Source of the DNA: Pedobacter duraquae
Lineage (GTDB): Bacteria > Bacteroidota > Bacteroidia > Sphingobacteriales > Sphingobacteriaceae
Direction of reading: 5' to 3'
Length of the DNA: 64,000 bases
Assembly (NCBI RefSeq): GCF_004362245.1
Contig: NZ_SNWM01000001.1
Coordinates: 124,001-188,000 of the forward strand
The notes beneath the pieces are model-generated. The model was not told where the DNA came from and searched no databases. It was given only the letters and a program-made list of their open reading frames with translations. This document shows positions 52,813 through 62,007 of the stretch, in pieces. The first letter of the stretch is position 1. Each line of letters begins with the position of its first letter. The position numbers and the translations under genes are program-made.

Positions 52813-53861
52813 CGTTGAATATTAATTGTTGCTATGTACTGATCAGCCTCTGTACTGATCTCAAATTGTTGCTTAGCACCATAAAGTAATTCGAGTCTCC
52901 GCTTTACATTATTGAGCCCTATCCCACCCTGACTTATCTTTTCAGATTTTTCAAATAACCTATTACTCGTTTGAAAGGTAAGTTCATCATCATCTACCAC
53001 CAGCACAATTTTAACCGGGTGTTCCAACAAGTCTTCCTGGAGCGCATGCTTAAAACAATTTTCTATAATGGGCAGAAACAATAACGGTTCAATCTCTACA
53101 CTACTAGGATCTCCCTGTATACTGAAATCGATTAGATTTTGTCCCGTGTGCCTGATGCGTTCCAGTTCGAAATAATTCTCCATGAATTCAATTTCTTTGG
53201 TAAGTGGTACTTTTTCCTGTTGTTCGTAAATCACATATCGCATGATGGCTGATAATCTGGATATCAACACAGGGGCCAGTGGAGAGTTTTTAAGACTTAG
53301 GTTATAGAGATTGTTCAGTGTATTGAAAAAGAAATGGGGCTGCACCTGCGCCCTGAGATTTTCCAACTGCAGCCTGAGTTGTTCGAAATGTAATTCTCTG
53401 ACTTCATCATGTTTCTGGATCAACTTCTTGACTGCACCAAGTACAAGTGTCGAAAGCAGGATGATGAGGGTATAGACAAAATTTTGGATCGAAGAACCAA
53501 AGTCGTCTGGATGTCCCATCATCAGTTTCACCTTATAGGATTGCGGAACAAATGGTAGCCAGATCATAATAAAATAGGTGATGCGAACCCAAACATCAAA
53601 TACAAAGAGGTAAACCGGCAACAGTAGAACTGATAAAATCCATTTTTCACGGAATAGGATCCTTTCAAGGTAATACTTATAAAACAGCATGATAACTGGG
53701 ATAAGCATGATATTGAGCAGCACATAACTCAGGGTGTGACTAAACTGTGTGAAGATCTGAATTCCCATCGCCAACGGCACCAGTACACATAGTATTAACA
53801 GATAAATAGTCTCTATCCATGCTCCTTTTTGTCTATACGTTAATGTAGCCAAATTTATCAT
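52809..53861 (-). CDS. LytS-type sensor histidine kinase
   Basis: 350 aa with four TM helices in the first 165 residues and no extra sensor domain. The His_kinase domain has the phospho-His in QVQPHFFFNTLNNLYNL (around residue 176), and the HATPase domain includes LPIIENCFKHAL and GGIGLNNVKRRL. It forms a translationally coupled pair (ATGA-type overlap) with the LytTR regulator. The membrane part is the likely sensor. Confidence 0.95.
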   Translation of the reverse strand: MINLATLTYRQKGAWIETIYLLILCVLVPLAMGIQIFTQFSHTLSYVLLNIMLIPVIMLFYKYYLERILFREKWILSVLLLPVYLFVFDVWVRITYFIMIWLPFVPQSYKVKLMMGHPDDFGSSIQNFVYTLIILLSTLVLGAVKKLIQKHDEVRELHFEQLRLQLENLRAQVQPHFFFNTLNNLYNLSLKNSPLAPVLISRLSAIMRYVIYEQQEKVPLTKEIEFMENYFELERIRHTGQNLIDFSIQGDPSSVEIEPLLFLPIIENCFKHALQEDLLEHPVKIVLVVDDDELTFQTSNRLFEKSEKISQGGIGLNNVKRRLELLYGAKQQFEISTEADQYIATINIQR

Positions 53862-54015
53862 CCTTCAAAACAACTGATTTTCTTCTTCATTTCAATACTA
53901 TTTCGATGAACATCAGGTTTTACTCGCCAAACCTCTATTAGAAGGTTCATCGAGCAATAGCTGAAGTTCATCAAATAACTTTTCTACGGCGCCGGAAAGT
54001 CAGGATGTTAGCGAT
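53862..54015. promoter_or_regulatory. Divergent promoter region (LytS and barrel genes)
   Basis: 154 bp between divergent starts, AT-rich. Direct repeats recognised by LytTR regulators are not obvious by eye. It must contain both promoters. Confidence 0.35.
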
Positions 54016-56175
54016 ATGGAAACAAAAACAACTTTTACCCTCCTCCTTAGTATGCTTTGTTTGTTCATTCAGGCGGCAGCGCAGGAACAAAAAACGACAA
54101 TAAAAAAAGACAGTGTACAACAACTTCAGCAGGTAACTATCCAAGGAAAAGCTCCTTTAATAACAAAGAAAGCAGGCGTGCTTACTCTTAACGTAGCAGC
54201 AAGTGCAAGTGCTGCCGGAAATCCATTATTAGAAATCCTGAGACAAATACCTGGCGTTTCGGTGATTAATGACAAAATTAGTATCCGGGGAAAAGAGGGG
54301 TTAATTATTATGATCGATAATAGAAGAACATATATGAGTGGCGATGAATTATTAAGTTACCTCAAGAACACACCTGCTGAGTCGATTAACCAGATCGAAA
54401 TGATCAGCAACCCGTCTTCCAAGTACGATGCTGAAGGAAATGTTGGCATTCTTAATATAAAGACAAAAAGGAATGTGGTAAATGGGCTAACGGGTTCGGC
54501 AAGTCAGACGTTAGGATACGGCCGATATCTGAAATCTACTACCGGCGGCCAGGCTGCATATACTAATAACGCCCTGATGATTTATGGAAACTCTTACTTA
54601 TCGTATTCGAAAACCGACGACACCTACATTACCCGAAGCAATAACACAACAGATGGAAGCCTGTTTACAAGAGATTACAGCACCAATAGTAACAAAAACA
54701 ATTATGCGTTTCAGCTCGGACTTGATTATAAATTGAGTGCCCGTAGCAGTGTAGGTGCCGTATGGGATGGCAGCATCAGACCAGATTACGCTTTGAAAGG
54801 TATCAGCGACCTGCAAAAAACAGGTATAAATCCACAATTTTTGATTACAGATAAGCAGTCGGCTACCGATCAACGAAACAATGCAGCTAACATCCACTAT
54901 AACTCGAGTAACCCAGAAAATACCGATCAATGGAATGCTGACTTAAACTACGTTAATTACGATTATTCGCTTGGATCTGCGCAGAATACTGACTACCTGC
55001 AGATTCAGGATATTTTAACTCCACAGCCGGAACGCTTGCGAAACAACAGTGTGCGCAAAATAACGGTGTTTTCAGCTAAGGCAGATTACACCCATAAATG
55101 GTTGGAAAAATTCAGTTTTGAAAGCGGGATTAAATGGAGCCGCGTACAAACAGAATCTGAGTTGGTGTATGAACAGTTACAGAATGATAAATGGATAAAT
55201 GATACCGGACGAACTAATCAATATAACTTCGATGAGCAAATCTATGCGGGTTATGGAAATTTTAACGGTACCTTCGGAACCTATACTGTTCAGGCCGGCC
55301 TGCGTGGAGAATATACTGCAAATACTGGTCTTTCAAAGACGTTGCAGGATACAAAGAAAAACAGCTACCTGAAACTGTTTCCGTCACTAGTAATTGCCAA
55401 TACTTTTTCAAAAAAACACACTGTTGACCTTACCTACGCCTATCGTATAGACCGGCCAACTTACAGCTACTTAAACCCGTTTATCTTCATTAACAACCCT
55501 TACAGTTATTTCAGGGGTAATCCCTACTTAAAACCACAGTTTACGCACAACTTGGAGGCTAACTACGACTACAAAAAACTCATATTTGTTAGTTTAAGCT
55601 ACAGTCGCACCAAAGACCTTATTTCAGAGATAGTGGAACGGGGGCAAGAAGCGGACGTGGTGGGTGGCACCCGAACTAATTTAAACACCATGAACAGTTT
55701 CAATTTTACAGTTAATGCACCACTACATCCGGCTAAAGGATGGGATGTTAACCTTTATCTTGGAGGTTTCAGGAATTCGATAAACAACGATAATAGCTTT
55801 TCCAGTGCCCAAAATACCTTCACGGCATCCGCAAATAGTACAATTACATTACCGGCAGCAATAACACTGGATATTAATGGGTATTATCAAACGGCTATGA
55901 GCTATGGTGTGATTCGGTTAGATCCAATGTATGGATTAAATGGAGGATTCAGGAGATCATTTTTGAAGAATAAACTGAGTCTAAGACTAAATGTATCTGA
56001 CATCCTGCATACCCAAAGAACGCAGTATAACTCTGAATTTGACGGTATTGTACGCTCCGGTCTTAACACCTCAGAAAGCACGGTGGTACGGGCCACTGTG
56101 AGCTACAAATTTGGAAATACAAACAGTAGAAAAGGTAGAAAGACTGGGGTCGAAGACGAACAGCGAAGAATCTAA
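54016..56175 (+). CDS. Outer-membrane beta-barrel family protein (TonB-dependent receptor-like)
   Basis: 719 aa with a signal peptide to about residue 22 (LFIQAAAQ). The plug-like part (about 30-150) has LQQVTIQGKAPLITKKAG, LLEILRQIPGVSV, LIIMIDNRR and QIEMISNPSSKYDAEG, the typical start of the OMP_b-brl_3 family. A barrel follows with repeated aromatic strand ends. No carboxypeptidase-regulatory domain is seen. Divergent LytS/LytTR genes may regulate it. Ligand unknown. The 3' end overlaps the convergent Ter-operon gene by 4 bp. Confidence 0.87.
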   Translation: METKTTFTLLLSMLCLFIQAAAQEQKTTIKKDSVQQLQQVTIQGKAPLITKKAGVLTLNVAASASAAGNPLLEILRQIPGVSVINDKISIRGKEGLIIMIDNRRTYMSGDELLSYLKNTPAESINQIEMISNPSSKYDAEGNVGILNIKTKRNVVNGLTGSASQTLGYGRYLKSTTGGQAAYTNNALMIYGNSYLSYSKTDDTYITRSNNTTDGSLFTRDYSTNSNKNNYAFQLGLDYKLSARSSVGAVWDGSIRPDYALKGISDLQKTGINPQFLITDKQSATDQRNNAANIHYNSSNPENTDQWNADLNYVNYDYSLGSAQNTDYLQIQDILTPQPERLRNNSVRKITVFSAKADYTHKWLEKFSFESGIKWSRVQTESELVYEQLQNDKWINDTGRTNQYNFDEQIYAGYGNFNGTFGTYTVQAGLRGEYTANTGLSKTLQDTKKNSYLKLFPSLVIANTFSKKHTVDLTYAYRIDRPTYSYLNPFIFINNPYSYFRGNPYLKPQFTHNLEANYDYKKLIFVSLSYSRTKDLISEIVERGQEADVVGGTRTNLNTMNSFNFTVNAPLHPAKGWDVNLYLGGFRNSINNDNSFSSAQNTFTASANSTITLPAAITLDINGYYQTAMSYGVIRLDPMYGLNGGFRRSFLKNKLSLRLNVSDILHTQRTQYNSEFDGIVRSGLNTSESTVVRATVSYKFGNTNSRKGRKTGVEDEQRRI

Positions 56176-57134
56176 AACAAATCTGTCCTCAGCATTGCCT
56201 TTAAAATATTGGCCTGCACGTCGAAATTATTCAGATGGTCAAGAAAACTGATATCTGAGATCTTATGGTAGTTTTCTTCCAGCAACTGAATAATTTCTGC
56301 GGGTATCGCTGTTTTTAACACCGCAGCACTGCTCTTTAAAGTGTTATTTTTAAATTCCAGTTCCTGGATAATCAGTTGTTTATCTGACAATGTATTGGAA
56401 AAATCGAGCTCTTTCAAGTCATTAGGATCACAAAACAAAAACAAGTTCCTACCGGGAAAGAATAGAAAATAGCGGTCTACCTCTATGAATTTATAGATCT
56501 CTATCACCTGCTGCCCGGATTTCAAGCCATAAAAAAATTCAGTACGAAACTCTTGTTTACACAGCAGACCCATAAGCTTTTTTTCAATAATAGCATGGGT
56601 ATCAGTATATACAAGCTTGGGATCAAAGTCTATTAACGCTACAAGTTGATCTGGACTTATCGAATAGTAAAAGTCTCTGGCAAAGCGGGCGCTGAACGAG
56701 AGTATATTTTTGGCGAAAGGAAAGTCGGTACTGAGCTCAGATAATACATCGAACAATCTCCGCAGGGTCTGATTTATTTTAAGGGATTGTTTCTGCCTGG
56801 CCAGTTTATATTCCTGCTGAGTGAATACTGAGGCTTGCATTTGTGTGATTAGCGTTTGATTGAGATCTATCTCGGCATAGAGCAAACTCACATTTTTTTC
56901 GTTATTCTTTTTAATTTTCCTGAGCAGCTCTACCACACTTTGCGTAAACTGCACATGAAAAAGTTCGAGCTTATCGATATCAAGCTCCTCATTTTGTTCG
57001 AACAGCTGGTGGATAACCTGTGTCCTCAAATATATCTTATAGACCGTTTCCTCCTCAAAAAACACAGAGAGCAACTGTAAACGGTTGATCTCTGTGCGTG
57101 ATTGTTTTAATATTGTAAGGTGGTGTTCATCCAT
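56172..57134 (-). CDS. Hypothetical protein, last gene of the Ter operon
   Basis: 320 aa, soluble, Leu-, Gln- and Glu-rich and mostly helical, with no signal peptide. Not recognised. It shares the operon with TelA (8-bp gap after the TelA stop) and so probably works in the same stress pathway. Segments such as VEVLRKIKKNNEKNVSLLY-like helices and a late LIIQELEFKNNTLKSS coiled-coil-like stretch suggest partner binding. Function unknown. It overlaps the convergent barrel gene by 4 bp. Confidence 0.7.
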   Translation of the reverse strand: MDEHHLTILKQSRTEINRLQLLSVFFEEETVYKIYLRTQVIHQLFEQNEELDIDKLELFHVQFTQSVVELLRKIKKNNEKNVSLLYAEIDLNQTLITQMQASVFTQQEYKLARQKQSLKINQTLRRLFDVLSELSTDFPFAKNILSFSARFARDFYYSISPDQLVALIDFDPKLVYTDTHAIIEKKLMGLLCKQEFRTEFFYGLKSGQQVIEIYKFIEVDRYFLFFPGRNLFLFCDPNDLKELDFSNTLSDKQLIIQELEFKNNTLKSSAAVLKTAIPAEIIQLLEENYHKISDISFLDHLNNFDVQANILKAMLRTDLF

Positions 57135-57142
57135 TGTTTAAC

Positions 57143-58240
57143 TTAATTCACACGAGTCACGTTTTTCTTTAACTCTGTTTCCAGAGTTTTAAGCTCCCCG
57201 TCAAGCACCCTCCTGCTTGCCGCTCCGGCTTCATGAATCTGTTTCACTTCATTCAACGTGTCAATCAGTGAAGCGGTAGTCATTTTCAGTGTTTCCAAAG
57301 ATACAACAGTCTTCTCATTCTCTTTAGCTACATCGATGCTATTTTGCTTCAACATTTCTGCATTTTTTTGCAGGATCGTATTTGTAGTATCCGAGATTTT
57401 CTTTTGCATTTCCACATTGGCTTTCTGTCTTTGCAGCGCCACAGCGATGGTAAGCTGATTTTTCCAGACTGGAATTGTTGTGGATACGATAGATTGCGCT
57501 TTCTCAGCAATTGAAGTATTGTTGTTCTGCACCACACGAATCTGGGCAAGCGACTGCAGCATGATGAAACGGACAATTTTCATATCCGCCAGTCTTTTAT
57601 CCAGGCGGCTGATGAAGTCCCTCAGATCTGCAATTTCATAGTCTTGATAATCTGCCGGGCGCCCTTCCATTTCAGCAAGTTTAAGGTTGAGTTCATTATA
57701 CTTGAGCTGGCCGGAAATTATAAGTTCTTCCATCTGATGGATATAACCAACATTGCTGTCAAACATAGTTTGCAATGAACTGTTATCCTTGATCGAATTT
57801 AAGCGTCCCGCTTTAATTTTGTTGGTGATTTTATCGATATTATTGACCACCACATCATATTTCTGAAACAATTTTTTGGCATCTACAACTAGCTTCTTGA
57901 GAAAAGGAATCTTTGAGAGCATAGACTTCCAACCGCTTTGCTCGAGTTCAGAAACATCGATATAGTTTAACTCGGTCAGCAGTTCGTTGATCAGTCCGCC
58001 AACCTCACCGCTATTATATGTACGTACTGAAGAAAGGAAGTCGTTGCTATACTTCTCCATGGAGTTCTGTGCATCCACTCCGTAATTCAGAATAGAATTC
58101 ACGTCTGAAGGCTCCAAAGACTTGGCGATTTCTTTGTATTTCTGTTCTTCTGCCGGGGTAATCGCCGTCAGATCTACGTTACCATCTTTATCCAGTTTAA
58201 CTGGAGTAATTTCCTGCGTTTGAGCTGGGTTTGTTTCCAT
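57143..58240 (-). CDS. TelA-family toxic anion resistance protein
   Basis: 365 aa, all helical with long coiled coils. TelA features: LNSILNYGVDAQNSMEKYSNDFL near residue 47, a central ADYQDYEIADLRDFISRLDKRLADMK, then SLAQIRVVQNNN and TIPVWKNQLTIAVALQRQ. TelA proteins associate with TerD/TerC modules in tellurite resistance, phage inhibition and envelope stress. The biochemistry is unknown. The start follows TerD by 23 bp in the operon. Confidence 0.92.
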   Translation of the reverse strand: METNPAQTQEITPVKLDKDGNVDLTAITPAEEQKYKEIAKSLEPSDVNSILNYGVDAQNSMEKYSNDFLSSVRTYNSGEVGGLINELLTELNYIDVSELEQSGWKSMLSKIPFLKKLVVDAKKLFQKYDVVVNNIDKITNKIKAGRLNSIKDNSSLQTMFDSNVGYIHQMEELIISGQLKYNELNLKLAEMEGRPADYQDYEIADLRDFISRLDKRLADMKIVRFIMLQSLAQIRVVQNNNTSIAEKAQSIVSTTIPVWKNQLTIAVALQRQKANVEMQKKISDTTNTILQKNAEMLKQNSIDVAKENEKTVVSLETLKMTTASLIDTLNEVKQIHEAGAASRRVLDGELKTLETELKKNVTRVN

Positions 58241-58263
58241 AATTTCCTGCGGTTAAGCTAGTA

Positions 58264-58878
58264 CTATAAATAATTCTGCGTAACAGTGTTTACAGTTTCT
58301 TCCAATTTCTTATCGCGTGTAGGCTCGCCGATTGCGTTGAATTTCCATTCACCATTTTTCTTATAAAACACACCCATCACCATTGACACATGGCCTGCAA
58401 AATTTGAGCCATGTGCGATATCGTACTTGGCAAAAACTTCATTAACGCGCTTAGACGTACCTTCGTAAATCCTAATCGACGCGAAAGGTATTGTCCCGAA
58501 ATCCTGTCCGCGAAAGCTATTCAACACGAATGCGACATAGCTGATTGCAGGATTTAATCTGGAAAAATCAAGTGTAATCACTTCATTGTCCAGTCCGTCA
58601 TCTCCACCCATATCTCCTGTAAGATCATCTCCACTGTGTTTTACTGCACCGTCTTTAGATCCTAGATTTCCAAAATAAACCACATCGGTTAATTGCTTAC
58701 TTTCACTATACATAGCACAGCTGGCATCAAGATCCACCGCCTCAACGGATTTACCAAAGCCCAGAAAGCCTTTTTTCTCTATAGCTCCCCAATTGATACC
58801 TACACAAATATTCTGCAGTTTACTACCATTTGCTTTTTCCAGACTGATACGCTGTCCTTTTTGAAGATTTATTGCCAT
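58264..58878 (-). CDS. TerD family protein, copy 1
   Basis: 204 aa. TerD beta-sandwich start MAINLQKGQRISLEKANG. The calcium-binding loops VDLDASCAMYS and HSGDDLTGDMGGDDGLDNE are intact. Then VITLDFSRLNP and FVLNSFRGQDFG. It probably binds Ca2+ and links the Ter biosynthetic or membrane partners. It is a diverged paralogue of the next gene, only 5 bp away, with an insert after NWGAIEKKGFLGFGKSVE. Confidence 0.95.
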   Translation of the reverse strand: MAINLQKGQRISLEKANGSKLQNICVGINWGAIEKKGFLGFGKSVEAVDLDASCAMYSESKQLTDVVYFGNLGSKDGAVKHSGDDLTGDMGGDDGLDNEVITLDFSRLNPAISYVAFVLNSFRGQDFGTIPFASIRIYEGTSKRVNEVFAKYDIAHGSNFAGHVSMVMGVFYKKNGEWKFNAIGEPTRDKKLEETVNTVTQNYL

Positions 58879-58883
58879 ATTTT

Positions 58884-59438
58884 CTATTGATATTTATTTA
58901 AATAATCCTGTAAACCACCCTTCATGCCTACACCGACAGCTTCAAATTTCCATTTTCCTTCGCGTTTGTAGATTCTTCCGAATTCTACGGCTGTTTCTAT
59001 AGAAAAATCTTCTTCCAGCTCATATTTCAGCAGTACTTCATTCGTTACCGCGTCGAAAATCCGGACAAAAGAATTTCTCACCTGTCCGAAATTCTGTCTC
59101 CTTATATCGGCTTCGTGGATAGTTACCACGACACAAATTTCCTGCACACGACTGTCAGCCTTCGTCAGGTCTACCTTAATCTGCTCATCGTCTCCATCGC
59201 CGTCACCAGTCAGGTTATCACCAGTATGTTCTACCGCACCATCCGGGGAAATGAGATTATTATAAAACACAAAGTTTTCATCTGCTATTAATTTCTTCTG
59301 ATCGTTCAGCATAAATACTGATGCATCAAGGTCAAATGCTGTACCTGTAGAAGAGCTGTTGGTATCCCAACCTAAACCAATTGTAAATTTAGGGGCATCG
59401 ATATTTTCACGTTGTCCTTTTTGCAAGTTAATTGCCAT
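58884..59438 (-). CDS. TerD family protein, copy 2
   Basis: 184 aa, standard TerD length. MAINLQKGQRENIDAP, then FTIGLGWDTN and AFDLDASVFML, the Ca-binding TGDNLTGDGDGDDEQ, and VQEICVVVTIHEADIRRQNFGQV. Tandem with copy 1, 1 bp after the PRTase gene. Together they form the core of the Ter operon. Confidence 0.95.
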   Translation of the reverse strand: MAINLQKGQRENIDAPKFTIGLGWDTNSSSTGTAFDLDASVFMLNDQKKLIADENFVFYNNLISPDGAVEHTGDNLTGDGDGDDEQIKVDLTKADSRVQEICVVVTIHEADIRRQNFGQVRNSFVRIFDAVTNEVLLKYELEEDFSIETAVEFGRIYKREGKWKFEAVGVGMKGGLQDYLNKYQ

Positions 59439-59439
59439 A

Positions 59440-60276
59440 TTAAATCAATTTATAGTTTTTATTATTCAAGTAGTTTTTAATTAAATCTAAGTTCTCACTA
59501 TAAGACGCAATCGTATGGTAATTGTTACCAAGCGCCAAGTCATATAAACGGCTCACGAATGCTTCCTTGCACTGTTGCAGGAAAATCCTACAGCTGTTAG
59601 AATCGCAATTTAAGATATATTTTACAATGCGTGTATTGAAACAAAAATTAGCACTGGATATAATTGGCATCAGATCAAAAACGGACTTCACCTCATGATA
59701 ATTAAGGAAATTTTCAATTTTCGGATGGATATCTCTGTTAACTAATTCTGCAAAATACAGGAGGTGCATGGGATTTTTCAGTTGGTAAGCTTCAGCCATT
59801 TTGAGAATCATTCTTTCGTGACTTCCGGTAATTCGGATATCATCAAGGAAGATCAGCGTTTTTCCTTCCAGGAAGTGGCGATCTATGTGAAAAGAATCGT
59901 TACCAATGAGACTAAGTCGCTCTTCAGCACTCAGAGCGCCATAATCCTCTTTATATGTAACCGTCCGATGTACTTTTGTTTCCTCAACAACGGGGTGCCC
60001 ATGTTCGGCGAGCCAACGATTAAGTGTATACACAAAATAGTTCTTCATAGCGAAAGTGGCAGTCGGAATGAAAGCATAGGGGCTAGAAATTACGACCATC
60101 TGATCAAGCGCTCCTATCCCGGTAAGTCGGTCTCTGATGAATCCTGCTGCAAGTGCTTCGCCAAAGGCCCGTGCTTCAAGGTCATCGCCAAACTTGAATC
60201 GGCTGTACGCGTTAGGACAAAAGTCAAAATTCGTGGGGTTATCTATTTGGTGTAGCGAATAAGTTAAAGGTATCAT
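59440..60276 (-). CDS. Ter-operon phosphoribosyltransferase-like protein
   Basis: 278 aa. The PRPP-binding loop is recognisable in LIFLDDIRITGSHERM (around residue 155), a variant of the PRTase 13-residue motif. N-terminal YSRFKFGDDLEARAFGEALAAGF and a downstream helical half complete the protein. Ter operons are known to include a biosynthetic module with PRTase and HAD enzymes proposed to make a nucleoside-like metabolite. The chemistry is not shown. Its stop lies 1 bp before TerD, and its start overlaps HAD by 4 bp. Confidence 0.85.
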   Translation of the reverse strand: MIPLTYSLHQIDNPTNFDFCPNAYSRFKFGDDLEARAFGEALAAGFIRDRLTGIGALDQMVVISSPYAFIPTATFAMKNYFVYTLNRWLAEHGHPVVEETKVHRTVTYKEDYGALSAEERLSLIGNDSFHIDRHFLEGKTLIFLDDIRITGSHERMILKMAEAYQLKNPMHLLYFAELVNRDIHPKIENFLNYHEVKSVFDLMPIISSANFCFNTRIVKYILNCDSNSCRIFLQQCKEAFVSRLYDLALGNNYHTIASYSENLDLIKNYLNNKNYKLI

Positions 60277-60968
60277 GAGCGTAAATGAGAGATGGATAAA
60301 TCGTTTGAATTGATCAGGAGGCTATGAATCCCGGCCGCCTGAGCCCCCTGCTCATCTGCCTGTGGATTATCGCCGATATGGATCACTTGATGCAACTCCA
60401 GTTCGGGATGCAGACTTCGGTCAATAGTGTCCAACATCAGCCTGAAGAATGCGGGATTCGGTTTTGAAAGCCTCACCTCATCAGAATAGAGCTGAAAATC
60501 CAGGTAGGCATCGAGCCCAAGTTCATGGAGGACTTTTCTTAAGGTTTTGCCTTTAATAAATCCTGTGTTACTTAGGAGGCTAACTGAACTTAATGAACTT
60601 GCTTTTAGTTCGTATAATACCTCCGGACATTCCGGACAATATATTACTGGAAGGTTTTCCATAACGAGCACTTCCATATCGTTGTATAGCTTATCAAGAT
60701 CAACGTCTCGAAAATCGGTTGTGTATTCATTGATGATGCTGATTACCAGAAGATACATCTCATCTGCGTCAACATTTTTGCCGGTCTTTTCATTGATGGC
60801 ATTAACTACGAGGTCGACCTTTCTAAACACCTGTCCAACCTCTTCAATAGATTTGTTGAAGCGATTAAAGTGTTGTTGGAAATATAAAGTCCTTTCTGTT
60901 TTAAAGGCAGGATTTGACTTAATCAAGGTAAGCCAGAGGTCGAAAGAATAGTGTTTGTAAAACATCAT
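60273..60968 (-). CDS. HAD family hydrolase of the Ter operon, +2 Asp missing
   Basis: 231 aa from the ATG at 60968 (MMFYKHYSFDLWLTLI). An apparent TTG start at 60974 adds two residues. HAD motif I has the nucleophile Asp10, but the +2 acid/base residue is Trp12. Motif II Ser/Thr is in LLSNTGF, motif III Lys in LSKPNP and motif IV in HIGDNPQADEQGA. Loss of the second Asp fits dehalogenase-like or non-phosphatase members. It is coupled to PRTase by a 4-bp overlap, suggesting consecutive steps on one metabolite. Confidence 0.83.
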   Translation of the reverse strand: MMFYKHYSFDLWLTLIKSNPAFKTERTLYFQQHFNRFNKSIEEVGQVFRKVDLVVNAINEKTGKNVDADEMYLLVISIINEYTTDFRDVDLDKLYNDMEVLVMENLPVIYCPECPEVLYELKASSLSSVSLLSNTGFIKGKTLRKVLHELGLDAYLDFQLYSDEVRLSKPNPAFFRLMLDTIDRSLHPELELHQVIHIGDNPQADEQGAQAAGIHSLLINSNDLSISHLRS

Positions 60969-61069
60969 AAGCAAGGGATAATTTTAAGTTATGCTATTGA
61001 ATTTTAATACTACCAATCAGATATTCAGGAAAAATTAAAGTCGTGTTAGTCAAAAGAAGTCTGCCTCTA

Positions 61070-61888
61070 TTAAGATTTATCAAGCACATCTTCTGCTTCT
61101 TCTGAAACCGGAGTTTCAGTAATGTTTTTTTTAGGAAAGTTGAACAGCAGCGATGATAGTACAGGTAGGATGAATATTGCTACCGTAAAAATGGAAACAA
61201 AAAGATCAGTTTTTTCCCCTTCAATCGCTTTTGATATTGGTGATTCAGGGTAAAAATGGGTAACGAGCGAAGAAGTGAGTTTAATACCTAAAACGCCTAT
61301 AACCAGGAAAGCAATGGTTTCCAGGAATGTAAACTTCTCCATGAGCTTAACAAAAGCCTGGGCTACGAAACGCATGGCAAGAATTCCTATAAATACGCCA
61401 ATGTAAATGAGCCATATATGATCAGTAAAAGCGACGGCAGCAAAAACATTATCGATAGAAAAAGCAAGATCCATTACTTCAACTAGCGCCACTGTCGCCC
61501 AAAATGTACCCACAAGGCCGACTGTAGATCGGTAGATCCAGCTTTTACTTTTGTCCACTTCTTCCTCCTCTTCGTCCTGTTTTTTAGCACTTTTCTTTCT
61601 GAAATAGTCGAAAGCAAGATATAATAAATACAATCCGCCTAGCGGTTTAAGCCACCAGATTTTAACAAGCCATGCCGCCAGAAATAAACAGATACCACGA
61701 AAAACGTAGGCACCAATGATACCATATTTTAACGCTTTTTCACGCTGGCTCTTTGGCAGATCCATCACCATTGTCGCTAAAACGGCCGCATTATCTACCG
61801 AGAGCAGGCTCTCGATAACGATCAGATTTAAAATGATCAGCAGTCCCGCTTCAATGTCTTCACCCAGTATTGTATGTAAAAAATCCAT
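61070..61888 (-). CDS. TerC family integral membrane protein
   Basis: 272 aa, about seven TM helices. Characteristic IVIESLLSVDNAAVLATMV and VEVMDLAFSIDNVFAAVAF, with paired acidic residues inside helices, as in TerC/YkoY. It is probably a metal-ion (manganese-type) exporter or a membrane anchor for TerD proteins. An acidic cytoplasmic loop (KKQDEEEEEVDKSKS) is notable. It is the first gene of the Ter operon, 101 bp before the HAD gene, which leaves room for a second promoter. Confidence 0.94.
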   Translation of the reverse strand: MDFLHTILGEDIEAGLLIILNLIVIESLLSVDNAAVLATMVMDLPKSQREKALKYGIIGAYVFRGICLFLAAWLVKIWWLKPLGGLYLLYLAFDYFRKKSAKKQDEEEEEVDKSKSWIYRSTVGLVGTFWATVALVEVMDLAFSIDNVFAAVAFTDHIWLIYIGVFIGILAMRFVAQAFVKLMEKFTFLETIAFLVIGVLGIKLTSSLVTHFYPESPISKAIEGEKTDLFVSIFTVAIFILPVLSSLLFNFPKKNITETPVSEEAEDVLDKS

Positions 61889-62007
61889 AGTTTGTTTATA
61901 ACAGGCCTAAGATAAAAAAATTATGCTTTCCGATGGTTGTATATTTTTTTTAAGGCAGGCATACATTTTGCAGAAGGCTCAATATCCTTAATCGTTAAAT
62001 TATACGT

